Assembly (NCBI GenBank): GCA_031422295.1
Contig: JANOQM010000035.1
Span: 1 to 64,000, forward strand
Length of the DNA stretch: 64,000 nt
Direction: 5' to 3'
From: JANOMH01 sp031422295
Lineage (GTDB): Bacteria > Pseudomonadota > Alphaproteobacteria > Rhodobacterales > Rhodobacteraceae
Position numbers and translations under genes: made by a program. Positions within the stretch are counted from its first letter, which is position 1; each line of letters opens with the position of its first letter. The notes under the pieces were generated by a model. It saw only the letters and a program-made list of their open reading frames with translations. It was not told where the DNA came from and did no database searches. Of the stretch, positions 41,519 through 49,638 are shown piece by piece.

Positions 41519-42892
41519 TCATTCGACCCGCAAATACCCCGCCAGCCCGGTCTTTTGGTGTTCGATCACATGACAATGAAACATCCAGTCACCGGGGTTA
41601 TCGGCCACGACGGCCACTTCGATGGTCTCATTGGCGCGCAGCAATGTGGTGTCAGACATCACTTGCATCAGGGGCCGCTGGTTGGATGACAGCACCTTGA
41701 ACGTCATGCCATGCAGGTGGATCGGATGGTCATTCTGCGTTTCGTTCTGTAATCGCAGGATATAGGTCCTGCCCAATTTCAGCACGGCCAAAGGGGCAAA
41801 TGGATCGGGGAAATCACCGGCAAAGGCGACCCGGTTGATCGACCAGAACGTATAGCCAAGGGTGCCACAAATACTGCTTTGGGGGGCGTCACCTTCGGGG
41901 GACCAGCCGAACAGGAAATCCAGCCGTTCGGCATTGGCAAGGTCAGGCTCTGCAATCGGGTTAGGCAGCAATGGGGCCAGTTCCGCCAGATCACGTCCCA
42001 GCGCGGGGCCGATAGCACGAAACCGGGCCAGCACGGCAGTGCCACCGGGGATATCGGCAATCAACGTGACCTCTTGGCCTTCCCCAGCGGGCATCCACAA
42101 CGCGATATCGGCCCGTTGACCTGGGCCAAGCAGCAGGGGGGCGTCCAAACTGGGCCATGAAACAGGGCCGGGCACGGGCTGCCCATCCAGCGCGATAATC
42201 CGGCCCTGCGCATCCGGCAGGACCAGCTTGTAAACCCGGGTGGTATCTGTGGCGACAAGACGCAACCGGACCAGCCCACCAGCAGGCAGATCAAACACCG
42301 GACTAACCTGCCAGTTCGCAGTCATGACAGTGCCATAGGTCCCGGCGCGGGCGGAATTGCGGGCCCTGAAAAATTCGATGAATTGCCCGTCCGACCCCAG
42401 CCGGAAATCGCGCAGGTTCAGCGGCAGATCAACGTCAAACCCCGGGTCGTCAGCCTCGGCCACCACCACAACGCCGGTCAGGCCACGGGCCATCTGGTCC
42501 AACGTATTGCAATGCGGATGATACCAAAAGGTGCCGGCATCCTGCGGCGTAAAATCATACCGAAACTGACCCCCCAGCGGGACCTGATCCTGCGACAGAT
42601 AGGGCACGCCGTCCATGCCGATGGGCACGCGCATACCGTGCCAGTGGATCGTGGTGGGTTCAGCCAGACCATTGACCAGATCGGTAACAAACCGCTGGCC
42701 CTGCTGCATTCGGATCACCGGCGGGGCGGCATCGGGGGCAAAACTGAACATGGCTTCAGTCACTGCCCCGTTCAGGGCAAAGCGGGACGGCTGTGCTGTC
42801 AGGGTCAGATCAGCGGCCCGGGCAGGGCTGGCATAGAAACCTGCCGCCATCGCCGCAGCCGCTGATCCGGCAAGAAAATGTCGTCGCTGCAT
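41519..42892 (-). CDS. Multicopper oxidase, Tat-exported (CueO/SufI-like)
   Basis: A 457-residue oxidase with Tat signal MQRRHFLAGSAAAAMAAGFY ending SPARA. All copper motifs are present: IHWHGM (about 82-87), FWYHPHCNT (about 121-129), DHPIHLHGM (about 388-396) and the trinuclear/type 1 signature FHCHVIEHQKTGL near the C-terminus. No Met-rich copper-sensing insert is seen. Such enzymes oxidise Cu(I), Fe(II) or phenols in the periplasm. It is convergent with the iron-type operon (stops five bases apart), which makes a ferroxidase role plausible. The ATG at 42892 is used; a TTG one codon upstream is possible. Confidence 0.9.
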   Translation of the reverse strand: MQRRHFLAGSAAAAMAAGFYASPARAADLTLTAQPSRFALNGAVTEAMFSFAPDAAPPVIRMQQGQRFVTDLVNGLAEPTTIHWHGMRVPIGMDGVPYLSQDQVPLGGQFRYDFTPQDAGTFWYHPHCNTLDQMARGLTGVVVVAEADDPGFDVDLPLNLRDFRLGSDGQFIEFFRARNSARAGTYGTVMTANWQVSPVFDLPAGGLVRLRLVATDTTRVYKLVLPDAQGRIIALDGQPVPGPVSWPSLDAPLLLGPGQRADIALWMPAGEGQEVTLIADIPGGTAVLARFRAIGPALGRDLAELAPLLPNPIAEPDLANAERLDFLFGWSPEGDAPQSSICGTLGYTFWSINRVAFAGDFPDPFAPLAVLKLGRTYILRLQNETQNDHPIHLHGMTFKVLSSNQRPLMQVMSDTTLLRANETIEVAVVADNPGDWMFHCHVIEHQKTGLAGYLRVE

Positions 42893-43258
42893 CAAACTGA
42901 CCGGACCCGCTGTACCAAGACATCAAACGACGCCACTATTTCAGGATAAAGTGTATTCCAGACTAAAACAATCAGAGATAGTCAGGGCATAAATAACGTT
43001 GAAAACCTTGATCATCCGGGCGGTTGGCAGTGCGACAACACGAATCCCGGGGCCGCACCAGCAGGGTTCCGGGCCGGCCTGGACCCTTTGTCGAATGATC
43101 ACCTGTTAATGATCCGTTAACCTCGGCATTGGCCGCGAACATGGCATAATGCCGGGTTCATTGGCCTTGCGGCCATCGGAAATCCAGTCGAATATGCCAA
43201 AGTTAATTGGATTCGACAGCGTGTATTCGAGCCAAGTAGTTGTTCAAAGGATCAAAAA
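42893..43258. promoter_or_regulatory. Divergent promoter region, multicopper oxidase / RTX gene
   Basis: About 365 bases without a gene, between two divergent starts. It contains a short palindrome GGCATAATGCC (43143-43153) and a GTTAAT-gatc-CGTTAAC element near 43105-43120. AAAGGA at 43246-43251 is the ribosome binding site for the RTX gene. Promoters for both genes must lie here; none can be fixed. Confidence 0.4.
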
Positions 43259-45805
43259 ATGCCTGCAATTCCCCAAACATGGCTCGACTCGCAGACGGTT
43301 AACACAACCTTGACTGGTTCCCAGACCCAGTCAAACATCGCGCAACTTGCGAATGGAAACATCCTGGTCACTTGGACCACGACTGATCAGACCGGGCTTG
43401 GATCACCCCCCGGAACCGAGGTTTTTGCGCAAATCTTTGATCCGATGGGCGAAAAAATCGGCACCGAATTCATCATCAACAACGTGTCCGTAACCGACAA
43501 CGAACGCGACAGCGATATCGTGGCCCTACCCAGTGGCGGCTTCATTGTCGTCTACCATGATTTTGACATCGACAACCTCGGCGGGTCGAATATCCGTCTT
43601 GAGGAATTTGACGCTACCGGGGCGCCGGTTTCAGAATCCTCGAGCGTCGTCGGCGATGCATCCAACGCTGGTTTTCCGAATTACGCCAACCCACGCGGGG
43701 CCGCGTCCAGCAGTACGTCCGTACTGGTTGTCTATGACAAGATCAGCTCCGCCACGACGTCGGATATCTATGGCCGGGTCTACGATCCGACGACCAACAT
43801 CTATGGCGCCGAATTCGTCCTCATTTCGGGTGACGAGACCACCAATGCAGACATTGCCGTGCTGTCCAATGGCAACTACGTCATTGCTGCCGCCACCGAT
43901 GCAACCGACGCCTTTATTTCCTACCGGATCGTGACCGCCGCAGGCGTTTCCGTGCTTGCTGCGACAATTGCGGTTGGCACCGATACCAACTCCGAATTTG
44001 AGCGTAGCGCGACAGTCACGGCCCTCACCGGTGGCGGATTTGTCATTGCTTGGGTCAATTTGGCAGGTGCTGACACTGATGTGAACTTTAAGGTTTTCGA
44101 CAACCTTGGCGCGGAAACCGGATCGGGCACCATCACCAGTGACAACACAATCAACGATGACTTCAACGAACCCGTTGTGACCGGCCTCGCTGACGGCAGC
44201 TTTTTGATTGCCTATGATGATATCGCAGCTGGAGATGGTGTTGTCGCGCATTACAGCGCAGCGGGCGTGTTTTTGGGCCAGTTCGCTTTCGACGGGCTGG
44301 TGTCCAGCTTTGCGATCACCAGCCTTGCCGATGGCCGTTTTGCTGTGACTTACCTGAACGGCGAAGTCCAGATGCAGATCCTGGATACCCGCGATGCGGT
44401 CAATACGCAGGCGGGCTATACGCCGCAGGATTGGCAAATCGGCACGATAAATGACGATGTGTTTACGGTCTCGGGTGCGGCCGTATTCGTGCGGGGGCAT
44501 ACCGGCAATGACACGATCACCGAAGGGGTCGGAAACACCTCCATTTTTGGCGATGCAGGCGATGACCGGATCATCGTAACCTCGTCCATCGCGGGCGATG
44601 ATTTCTTTGGCGGTGCAGGCAATGATACCATCGACTGGTCCGCTGTCGTTGATACCGATGTGGTTTTTGACCTGGCCCTTGGCACCGCCACCGACAATGG
44701 TGTTTTGATCGAAGATGTGGTCGGGTTCGAACATTTGATCGGCACTGCCAGCAATGACACAATCCTCGGCACCACTGGCAATAACAACCTGATCGGCGGC
44801 AATGGCAATGACAGCATCAACGGCGGGCTGGGGTCGGACACCATGTTTGGCGGGTCCGGCAATGATAATCTGACCGGCGGCGACGGCACTGATACGCTCA
44901 GCGGCGGATCGGGGGTCGACATTTTGATCGGCGGCACCGGCATTGACCTGCTGATCGGCGGCACCAATGGCGACACCTATATCGTTGATAACCCCAGCGA
45001 TCAGATTATCGAGGCCGTGGGTCAGGGCGGTGACCGTGTGCTGGCCTCTGCGAACTATACGCTGGCTGCCGGCGCCGAAGTCGAGGTCATGCAGACGATT
45101 TCCGTTGGTAGCGTGACCGCGATCAACCTTATTGGAAATACGTTCGCGCAAAAACTGTTTGGCAATGCCGGGGCCAATCTGCTGGATGGCGGGTCTGGCG
45201 CAGCCGATACGTTGACCGGTTTTGGCGGCAATGACAGCTATATCGTGCGCAATGCGGCCTCGGTCATCGTCGAAGGCGTGGGCCAGGGCACCGCCGACCG
45301 GGTGTTGGCCGGGACCAGCTTTGTGCTGGCGGCCGATGATAATATTGAAGTGATGCAGACCGTCTCGACACTGGCAGCCACGGCGATCAACCTGACCGGG
45401 AACGCGCTGGGGCAGAGCTTCTTTGGCAATGCCGGGGTCAATCAGATTGATGGCCGCGAAGGGCAGGACACGATGACCGGCGGGTCCGGGGCCGACCGGT
45501 TTGTTTTTGCCACGGCAATCGCCACAACCAACGTTGATATCATTACTGATTTCGTGGCCGGACTGGACGAGATTCTGCTAGAGGGCGGGTTCTTTACCGG
45601 CATCGGCAACGGCGGGCTTGGGGCGTTCCGGTTCCATGCCGGGGCCAGCGGGCAGGCTACAACAGCCGATGTGCGGATCATCTACGAGACGGATAATGGC
45701 AATCTGTGGTATGATGCGGATGGCAATGGCGCAGGTGTCCGGGTGCTGTTCGGCGATCTGGCCGCCGGGCTGGGCGTGACGTTCAACGATTTCACGGTGT
45801 TTTAA
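43259..45805 (+). CDS. RTX (haemolysin-type calcium-binding repeat) exoprotein
   Basis: An 848-residue acidic protein without N-terminal signal, as for type I secreted proteins. Residues 1-400 are degenerate beta-propeller-like repeats (IAQLANGNILVTWTTTDQTG; IVALPSGGFIVVYHDFDIDN; VTALTGGGFVIAWVN; VTGLADGSFLIAYDD). RTX nonapeptides begin about residue 415 (GHTGNDTI, GDAGDDRI, FGGAGNDTIDW) and are densest at about 507-577 (GGNGNDSINGGLGSDTMFGG). The C-terminal region has two copies of a module with VGQGxxDRVLA and a final GADRFVF block. No catalytic motif is visible. No type I transporter genes are adjacent, so the exporter must be elsewhere. The Ala/Gly-rich N-terminus may be an adhesive or lectin-like part. 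Confidence 0.88.
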   Translation: MPAIPQTWLDSQTVNTTLTGSQTQSNIAQLANGNILVTWTTTDQTGLGSPPGTEVFAQIFDPMGEKIGTEFIINNVSVTDNERDSDIVALPSGGFIVVYHDFDIDNLGGSNIRLEEFDATGAPVSESSSVVGDASNAGFPNYANPRGAASSSTSVLVVYDKISSATTSDIYGRVYDPTTNIYGAEFVLISGDETTNADIAVLSNGNYVIAAATDATDAFISYRIVTAAGVSVLAATIAVGTDTNSEFERSATVTALTGGGFVIAWVNLAGADTDVNFKVFDNLGAETGSGTITSDNTINDDFNEPVVTGLADGSFLIAYDDIAAGDGVVAHYSAAGVFLGQFAFDGLVSSFAITSLADGRFAVTYLNGEVQMQILDTRDAVNTQAGYTPQDWQIGTINDDVFTVSGAAVFVRGHTGNDTITEGVGNTSIFGDAGDDRIIVTSSIAGDDFFGGAGNDTIDWSAVVDTDVVFDLALGTATDNGVLIEDVVGFEHLIGTASNDTILGTTGNNNLIGGNGNDSINGGLGSDTMFGGSGNDNLTGGDGTDTLSGGSGVDILIGGTGIDLLIGGTNGDTYIVDNPSDQIIEAVGQGGDRVLASANYTLAAGAEVEVMQTISVGSVTAINLIGNTFAQKLFGNAGANLLDGGSGAADTLTGFGGNDSYIVRNAASVIVEGVGQGTADRVLAGTSFVLAADDNIEVMQTVSTLAATAINLTGNALGQSFFGNAGVNQIDGREGQDTMTGGSGADRFVFATAIATTNVDIITDFVAGLDEILLEGGFFTGIGNGGLGAFRFHAGASGQATTADVRIIYETDNGNLWYDADGNGAGVRVLFGDLAAGLGVTFNDFTVF

Positions 45806-45813
45806 GGCCGCTG

Positions 45814-45845
45814 GCCAGCCGGGCGCGTCACCCGGCTGGCTTTTT
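45814..45845 (+). terminator. Rho-independent terminator of the RTX gene
   Basis: Perfect ten-base stem GCCAGCCGGG-cgcgtca-CCCGGCTGGC followed by five T. It starts nine bases after the RTX stop and overlaps the last codons of the convergent ATPase gene, so the same DNA must serve both as coding end and as terminator. Confidence 0.88.
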
Positions 45846-47003
45846 CTGCCGCAACAGCATGCATGCAGCGCTTAATGGAACGGCGCGTGCCCCATCGGCC
45901 AGCGGGACATCGTGGTTCCCGGCATAGACCAACAGCCGTTCGGCCGCACCAATATCTGCGGCGGCGATGTGAAACCCGCGGGACACTTTGGGCGCAGTGC
46001 TGCGCTTGACTTCGATGGCCCAGACAGCACCCCCCGGCAGTGTCAGGACAAGGTCCAGCTCGGCCCCAGCGGCTGACCGGTAAAAACTGGCCGCCGTGCC
46101 AATCGGGGCAGCGGCGATCAGGTTTTCAATGCAGAACCCTTCCCAACTGCCGCCAATAACGGGATGGCCCAACAGCCCCTCCAGACTATCGATCCCTAAT
46201 AGGGCATGGGTCAGACCGGAATCGCGGACATAGATTTTCGGCGATTTGACCAGCCGTTTTCCGGCATTTGCGTGCCATGGCGGCAGACGGCGGACCAGCA
46301 TCAGATCGACCAGCAGATCAAGGTAACGGGCCACCGATTGGCCCGAAATCCCCAACCCCGCCGCCAGCCGGGCCGCATTCAGCAGCCCGCCCTGGCTATG
46401 GGCCAGCATCGTCCAGAACCGGCGCAAAGTCGTGGCCGGAATGCGCAGCCCCATGGCGGGAATGTCACGCTCCAAATAGGTGCGAATGAAATCATCGCGC
46501 CATTTCAGGCTGGAACGGTTCGACCGGGCCAGAAAACTATCGGGAAACCCGCCGCGCAGCCACAGTTGATTCAGCTGTGCATCGCCGACCTCGGACAAAT
46601 CAAACGGCGTCAATTCAATATAGGTCACGCGCCCGGCCAGCGAATCCGCCGATTGGCGCAACAAAAGGTCCGAGGCCGACCCCAGCAACAGGAACTGCCC
46701 GGTTCGAAACCCCTTGCGTCGGCGACTATCAATCTGGCCACGCAGGGTGCCAAAAAGGCCCGGCATAGCCTGCACTTCGTCCAGAATAACCAGCTTGCCG
46801 ACCTGTTCATCCAGATACAGCTCCGGCAACTCAAGAATTTGCCGGTCCGCGGTGCGCTCCAGATCAAGATAGACAGAATCCCGAGACGCCGCAATCTCCT
46901 GCGCCAGCGTGGTTTTGCCCACTTGGCGGGGCCCTAACAGGACAACACCCGCCTGATCGGCAAGGGCCGACAGGACCAGTTCAGTATGGTGACGCTGTAT
47001 CAT
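45828..47003 (-). CDS. AAA ATPase with DUF4143 domain
   Basis: A 391-residue protein of the common 'ATP-binding protein/DUF4143' family. Walker A GPRQVGKTTLAQE (24-36), Walker B KLVILDEVQAMPGLF (about 70-84), LLLGSASDLLLRQ as sensor strand, ELTPFDLSEV, LRGGFPDSF, then the C-terminal DUF4143 winged/nuclease-like part with VKSPKIYVRDSGLTHALLGI, GSWEGFCIENLI, FYRSAAGAELDLVLTLPGG and IEVKRS. The last piece is a PD-(D/E)xK-like core (E..D...E-V-K). Cellular role is unknown; some members are tied to toxin-antitoxin or defence islands. Single gene unit. Confidence 0.88.
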   Translation of the reverse strand: MIQRHHTELVLSALADQAGVVLLGPRQVGKTTLAQEIAASRDSVYLDLERTADRQILELPELYLDEQVGKLVILDEVQAMPGLFGTLRGQIDSRRRKGFRTGQFLLLGSASDLLLRQSADSLAGRVTYIELTPFDLSEVGDAQLNQLWLRGGFPDSFLARSNRSSLKWRDDFIRTYLERDIPAMGLRIPATTLRRFWTMLAHSQGGLLNAARLAAGLGISGQSVARYLDLLVDLMLVRRLPPWHANAGKRLVKSPKIYVRDSGLTHALLGIDSLEGLLGHPVIGGSWEGFCIENLIAAAPIGTAASFYRSAAGAELDLVLTLPGGAVWAIEVKRSTAPKVSRGFHIAAADIGAAERLLVYAGNHDVPLADGARAVPLSAACMLLRQKKPAG

Positions 47004-47164
47004 AACATTGTAAATATGCTACCTGATAGTAGAATTGCAATGATAATTGTACGTGACGCTTGGTCCTTTCTGCGACTTACTTTTAATCTAAAAAAATGAT
47101 ATGCTCGGCTCAATCTCAGATACTTATCACATGGCGGTATTTTCAACCCAAAGGATAGCACATC

Positions 47165-47524
47165 ATGCCCAGTGACGTTCAGATCAAAGATCCGGATACC
47201 CGCCTGCAAGGCCTCGATAATGTGGCGAGGGCGGCGCGCGAACTGGCCGACAGGCTACGGTCCGCCACAGTCAGCGTTGGCAGTTTTGCGGAAACCGAAC
47301 TGGCCTTTGTGGTGAGCCTGGCCGAGGATATCCGCGACAAAACCATTTCGCCAGAACTGCTGAATGCCGCCCGCAAGGTGCCGGTCATCAATGCGCTGCG
47401 CGTCACCTCGCACCGGGTCGTCGATCTGGGGTTTGATGTGGTCGCAGTTGGGATCAAGGTTGGATCAGACAGCCTAGATGCGTTCCTCGACGTGCCACGC
47501 AAGCGGCGCAGCCTGGCGGCTTAG
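47165..47524 (+). CDS. Hypothetical helical protein, 119 residues
   Basis: It has a good ribosome binding site (AAGGA about ten bases before ATG) and coding-like composition. Two predicted amphipathic helices (LDNVARAARELADRLRSATV; AETELAFVVSLAEDIRDKTI) are followed by VPVINALRVTSHRVVDLGFD and DSLDAFLDVPRKRRSLAA. No signal or membrane segment. Not recognised; the helical layout is loosely phasin-like but that is only an impression. Confidence 0.65.
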   Translation: MPSDVQIKDPDTRLQGLDNVARAARELADRLRSATVSVGSFAETELAFVVSLAEDIRDKTISPELLNAARKVPVINALRVTSHRVVDLGFDVVAVGIKVGSDSLDAFLDVPRKRRSLAA

Positions 47525-47568
47525 GCAACAAATTCGATCAACCCACTGATCTGCTGCTATATGCCTGC

Positions 47569-47594
47569 CTCATCTCACCCTGTTATGAGATGAG
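47569..47594. other. Hairpin-forming inverted repeat after the hypothetical gene
   Basis: Perfect nine-base stem CTCATCTCA-ccctgtta-TGAGATGAG, 45 bases downstream of the stop at 47524. No T-run follows, so it is a weak terminator or a binding/processing site. Confidence 0.45.
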
Positions 47595-47706
47595 CGCGTG
47601 ACGTCGCAGAGACCCTAGTCGCGAGATCAGAACTTCAACAAAATCAATGGCGATGCTTTGCCGTTACACCTGACGCAGAGTTTACACAGCCAAAGGGCTG
47701 TCTGCG

Positions 47707-47985
47707 ATGGAACGCGAAGGGGATCAAGCTGGGCTGGTCGGCCCGGCCAATTCGAAAGCCGTGGCAGCGGGACTGGCGAATGCCGACTGGTATCGGACAC
47801 CGGCGGGCCGCAAACTGCGCAAGGAACTGTTGAAACGTCCCGCCCCTTGCCCGTCGTTGCATACCGCTTGGCGCGAAATCATCCCGGCCTATCTTCTGGT
47901 CAATCAACTCCCACCTGGCGCAGGGGTCGCGGGGGGTGCGAAGCAGGCAGCAGAGAAGTACCCGCACCCTAGACCGGGATCATAA
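47707..47985 (+). pseudogene. Possible fatty-acid-desaturase N-terminal remnant in a sparse interval
   Basis: The stretch 47525-48145 has no convincing intact gene. Within it one plus frame reads AAGLANADWYRTPAGRKLRK and ELLKRPAPCPSLHTAW, resembling the N-terminal tail of a proteobacterial fatty acid desaturase (ANADWYRTPVxRKxMKxLMxR). No membrane helices or His boxes follow, so at most this is the beginning of a deleted gene. The rest of the interval shows nothing recognisable. Confidence 0.3.
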
Positions 47986-48145
47986 CTGCCCGCTGATTGA
48001 CGCCGGGCTGCATCGACATTAGTTTTGGCCCTAAGAGATCGATGAAAAAGGGCCGATGATGGGCGCTGCGGTCGATAAAACGCGCCGCCACGCCGGGCCG
48101 CGTTTTCAGTCCCGCACCTGATCGCGCCACAAGACGGGACCAAAG

Positions 48146-48883
48146 ATGAGCCAGAGCGACATCTCGACCGTCCTGTCGGACTATCTGAAATCGGCGCAGG
48201 ACGCGCGTCCGATGTATCGCAAGATTGCTGATGGACTTGCGTTGGCGCTGGGGTCCGGTCAGGCCACTTTACCAAGCGAGCGGATATTGTCCGATGCATT
48301 GGGCGTTAGCCGTGTCACCGTAAGGCGCGCTGTGGATGATCTGGTCGCCGACGGGCTTTTAGCCCGACGCAGGGGTGCCCGAACCGTTGCGGCGGGGCGG
48401 CTGGAAAAGGCGTTGGCGACATTGACCGGGTTTTCTGACGAGCTGCGTGGCAGGGGGATCGTGCCCGGTCAGGTCTGGCTTTCGCGCGAGGTGACGTTGC
48501 CAACCTCGGCGGAAGTGATGGCCCTGGGGTTGATTGCCGGGGCACGGGTGTTGCGGTTGGCGCGGGTCCGGCTGGCTAATGGCCAGCCGATCGCGGTCGA
48601 GCGCGCCTCTGTCCCGGAAACCATATTGTCGTCGGGCGAAATGGTGGACGAATCGCTCTATGGCGCCCTTGCACACCACGGCAGTGCTCCGGTCCGGGGG
48701 GTGCAGCGGATCCGGGCGGGCGTCATGGCCCGGGCCGATGCCGAATTGCTGCAACAAAGACCTGGTGCACCAATGCTGATCGTCGAGCGGCGCTGTTTTC
48801 GGGCCGACGGAATGGCGGTGGAATTCACCGAGACTCGCTACAATGGTGAAAGCTATGATTTCGTGACTGAATTACGGACCTGA
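48146..48883 (+). CDS. GntR/HutC-family transcriptional regulator (NagR-like)
   Basis: A 245-residue regulator. N-terminal GntR winged helix: PMYRKIADGLALALGSGQAT, LPSERILSDALGVSRVTVRR and AVDDLVADGLLARRRGARTV. C-terminal UTRA effector domain (about 85-240): LTGFSDELRGRGIVPGQVWL, RVLRLARVRLANGQPIAVER, and the end VEFTETRYNGESYDFVTEL. HutC-type UTRA domains bind sugar phosphates such as GlcNAc-6-P or GlcN-6-P. It precedes the amino-sugar genes and three phased repeats at 48890-48930, its probable operator. Confidence 0.88.
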   Translation: MSQSDISTVLSDYLKSAQDARPMYRKIADGLALALGSGQATLPSERILSDALGVSRVTVRRAVDDLVADGLLARRRGARTVAAGRLEKALATLTGFSDELRGRGIVPGQVWLSREVTLPTSAEVMALGLIAGARVLRLARVRLANGQPIAVERASVPETILSSGEMVDESLYGALAHHGSAPVRGVQRIRAGVMARADAELLQQRPGAPMLIVERRCFRADGMAVEFTETRYNGESYDFVTELRT

Positions 48884-48889
48884 CAACAA

Positions 48890-48930
48890 CTGGTTATCAA
48901 CCTGTTGCAAACTGGTATTTGTCTGGTATT
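48890..48930. promoter_or_regulatory. Three helically phased CTGGTWWT repeats, candidate GntR operator
   Basis: Direct copies CTGGTTAT (48890-48897), CTGGTATT (48912-48919) and CTGGTATT (48923-48930). Start-to-start spacings are 22 and 11 bases, i.e. whole turns of the helix, so bound proteins would lie on one face. They sit between the gntR stop and the epimerase start. NagR/DasR-type operators contain CTGGT half-sites, so the regulator just upstream is the likely ligand. Confidence 0.5.
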
Positions 48931-48957
48931 GTTTTCCAAGGTCAGTTGGGGGACACG

Positions 48958-49638
48958 GTGGCAGACCCGATTCTTGGATCATTGCGCGCCGGGCTGGTGG
49001 TCTCGTGCCAGCCGGTGCCGGGCAGTGCGCTGGACCGGCCGGAGATTGTCGCGGCCTTTGCCGAGGCAGCGCTGGATGGCGGCGCTGTCGGCCTGCGGAT
49101 CGAAGGGCTGGACAACTTGCGGGCCGTACGGCGTGTGACGCGTGCGCCGGTAATCGGACTTATCAAGCGCGACCTGACTGACAGCCCGGTGCGGATTACG
49201 CCCTTGATACAGGACATTCAGGATCTTGTAGCGGCCGGGGCGGATATCATTGCCTTTGATGCGACCGACCGGGACAGGCCGGTGCCGGTCAGTGACCTGA
49301 TCGCTGCAATCCGGCAGGCCGGGCGTCTGGCGATGGCCGATTGCGCGACACTGGCCGAAGGGCAGCACGCCGCAACACATGGCGCAGACCTGCTGGGCAG
49401 CACGATGTCAGGCTATACCGGCGGGCCGGTTCCTGCCTTGCCCGATCTGGAACTTGTGGCGGCTCTGGCGGCCTTGCATCCGTTTGTCATTGCCGAAGGG
49501 CGGTATCAGGCCCCGGCACAGGCGGCAGCGGCCATGGCGGCGGGGGCGGCGGCGGTGGTTGCGGGATCAGCGATTACCCGGCCCGAACACGTGACCGGCT
49601 GGTTTGTCGCCGCCATCACGGGGGCCCAGCATGGCTGA
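48958..49638 (+). CDS. nanE: N-acetylmannosamine-6-phosphate 2-epimerase (NanE)
   Basis: A 226-residue TIM-barrel enzyme converting ManNAc-6-P to GlcNAc-6-P. Family marks: RAGLVVSCQPVPGSALDRPE, GGAVGLRIEGLDNLRAVRRV, APVIGLIKRDLTDSPVRITP (with the catalytic Lys in IKRD), DIIAFDATDRDRP and GSTMSGYTGG. The GTG at 48958 with GGGGGA upstream is preferred; a TTG 13 codons earlier would place start over the repeats. It overlaps the kinase gene by eight bases. No sialic acid lyase (nanA) is in the window, so the entry substrate may be ManNAc itself. Confidence 0.9.
   Translation: MADPILGSLRAGLVVSCQPVPGSALDRPEIVAAFAEAALDGGAVGLRIEGLDNLRAVRRVTRAPVIGLIKRDLTDSPVRITPLIQDIQDLVAAGADIIAFDATDRDRPVPVSDLIAAIRQAGRLAMADCATLAEGQHAATHGADLLGSTMSGYTGGPVPALPDLELVAALAALHPFVIAEGRYQAPAQAAAAMAAGAAAVVAGSAITRPEHVTGWFVAAITGAQHG

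Noticed and set aside
44460..44990. Short tandem nucleotide repeats that could suggest a CRISPR or minisatellite
   Set aside because: They are codons of RTX nonapeptides in one open frame, without unique spacers of constant length.
43631..45151. Open frame of about 506 codons antisense to the RTX gene
   Set aside because: Periodicity comes from the RTX repeats on the other strand; no start signal and no recognisable motifs.
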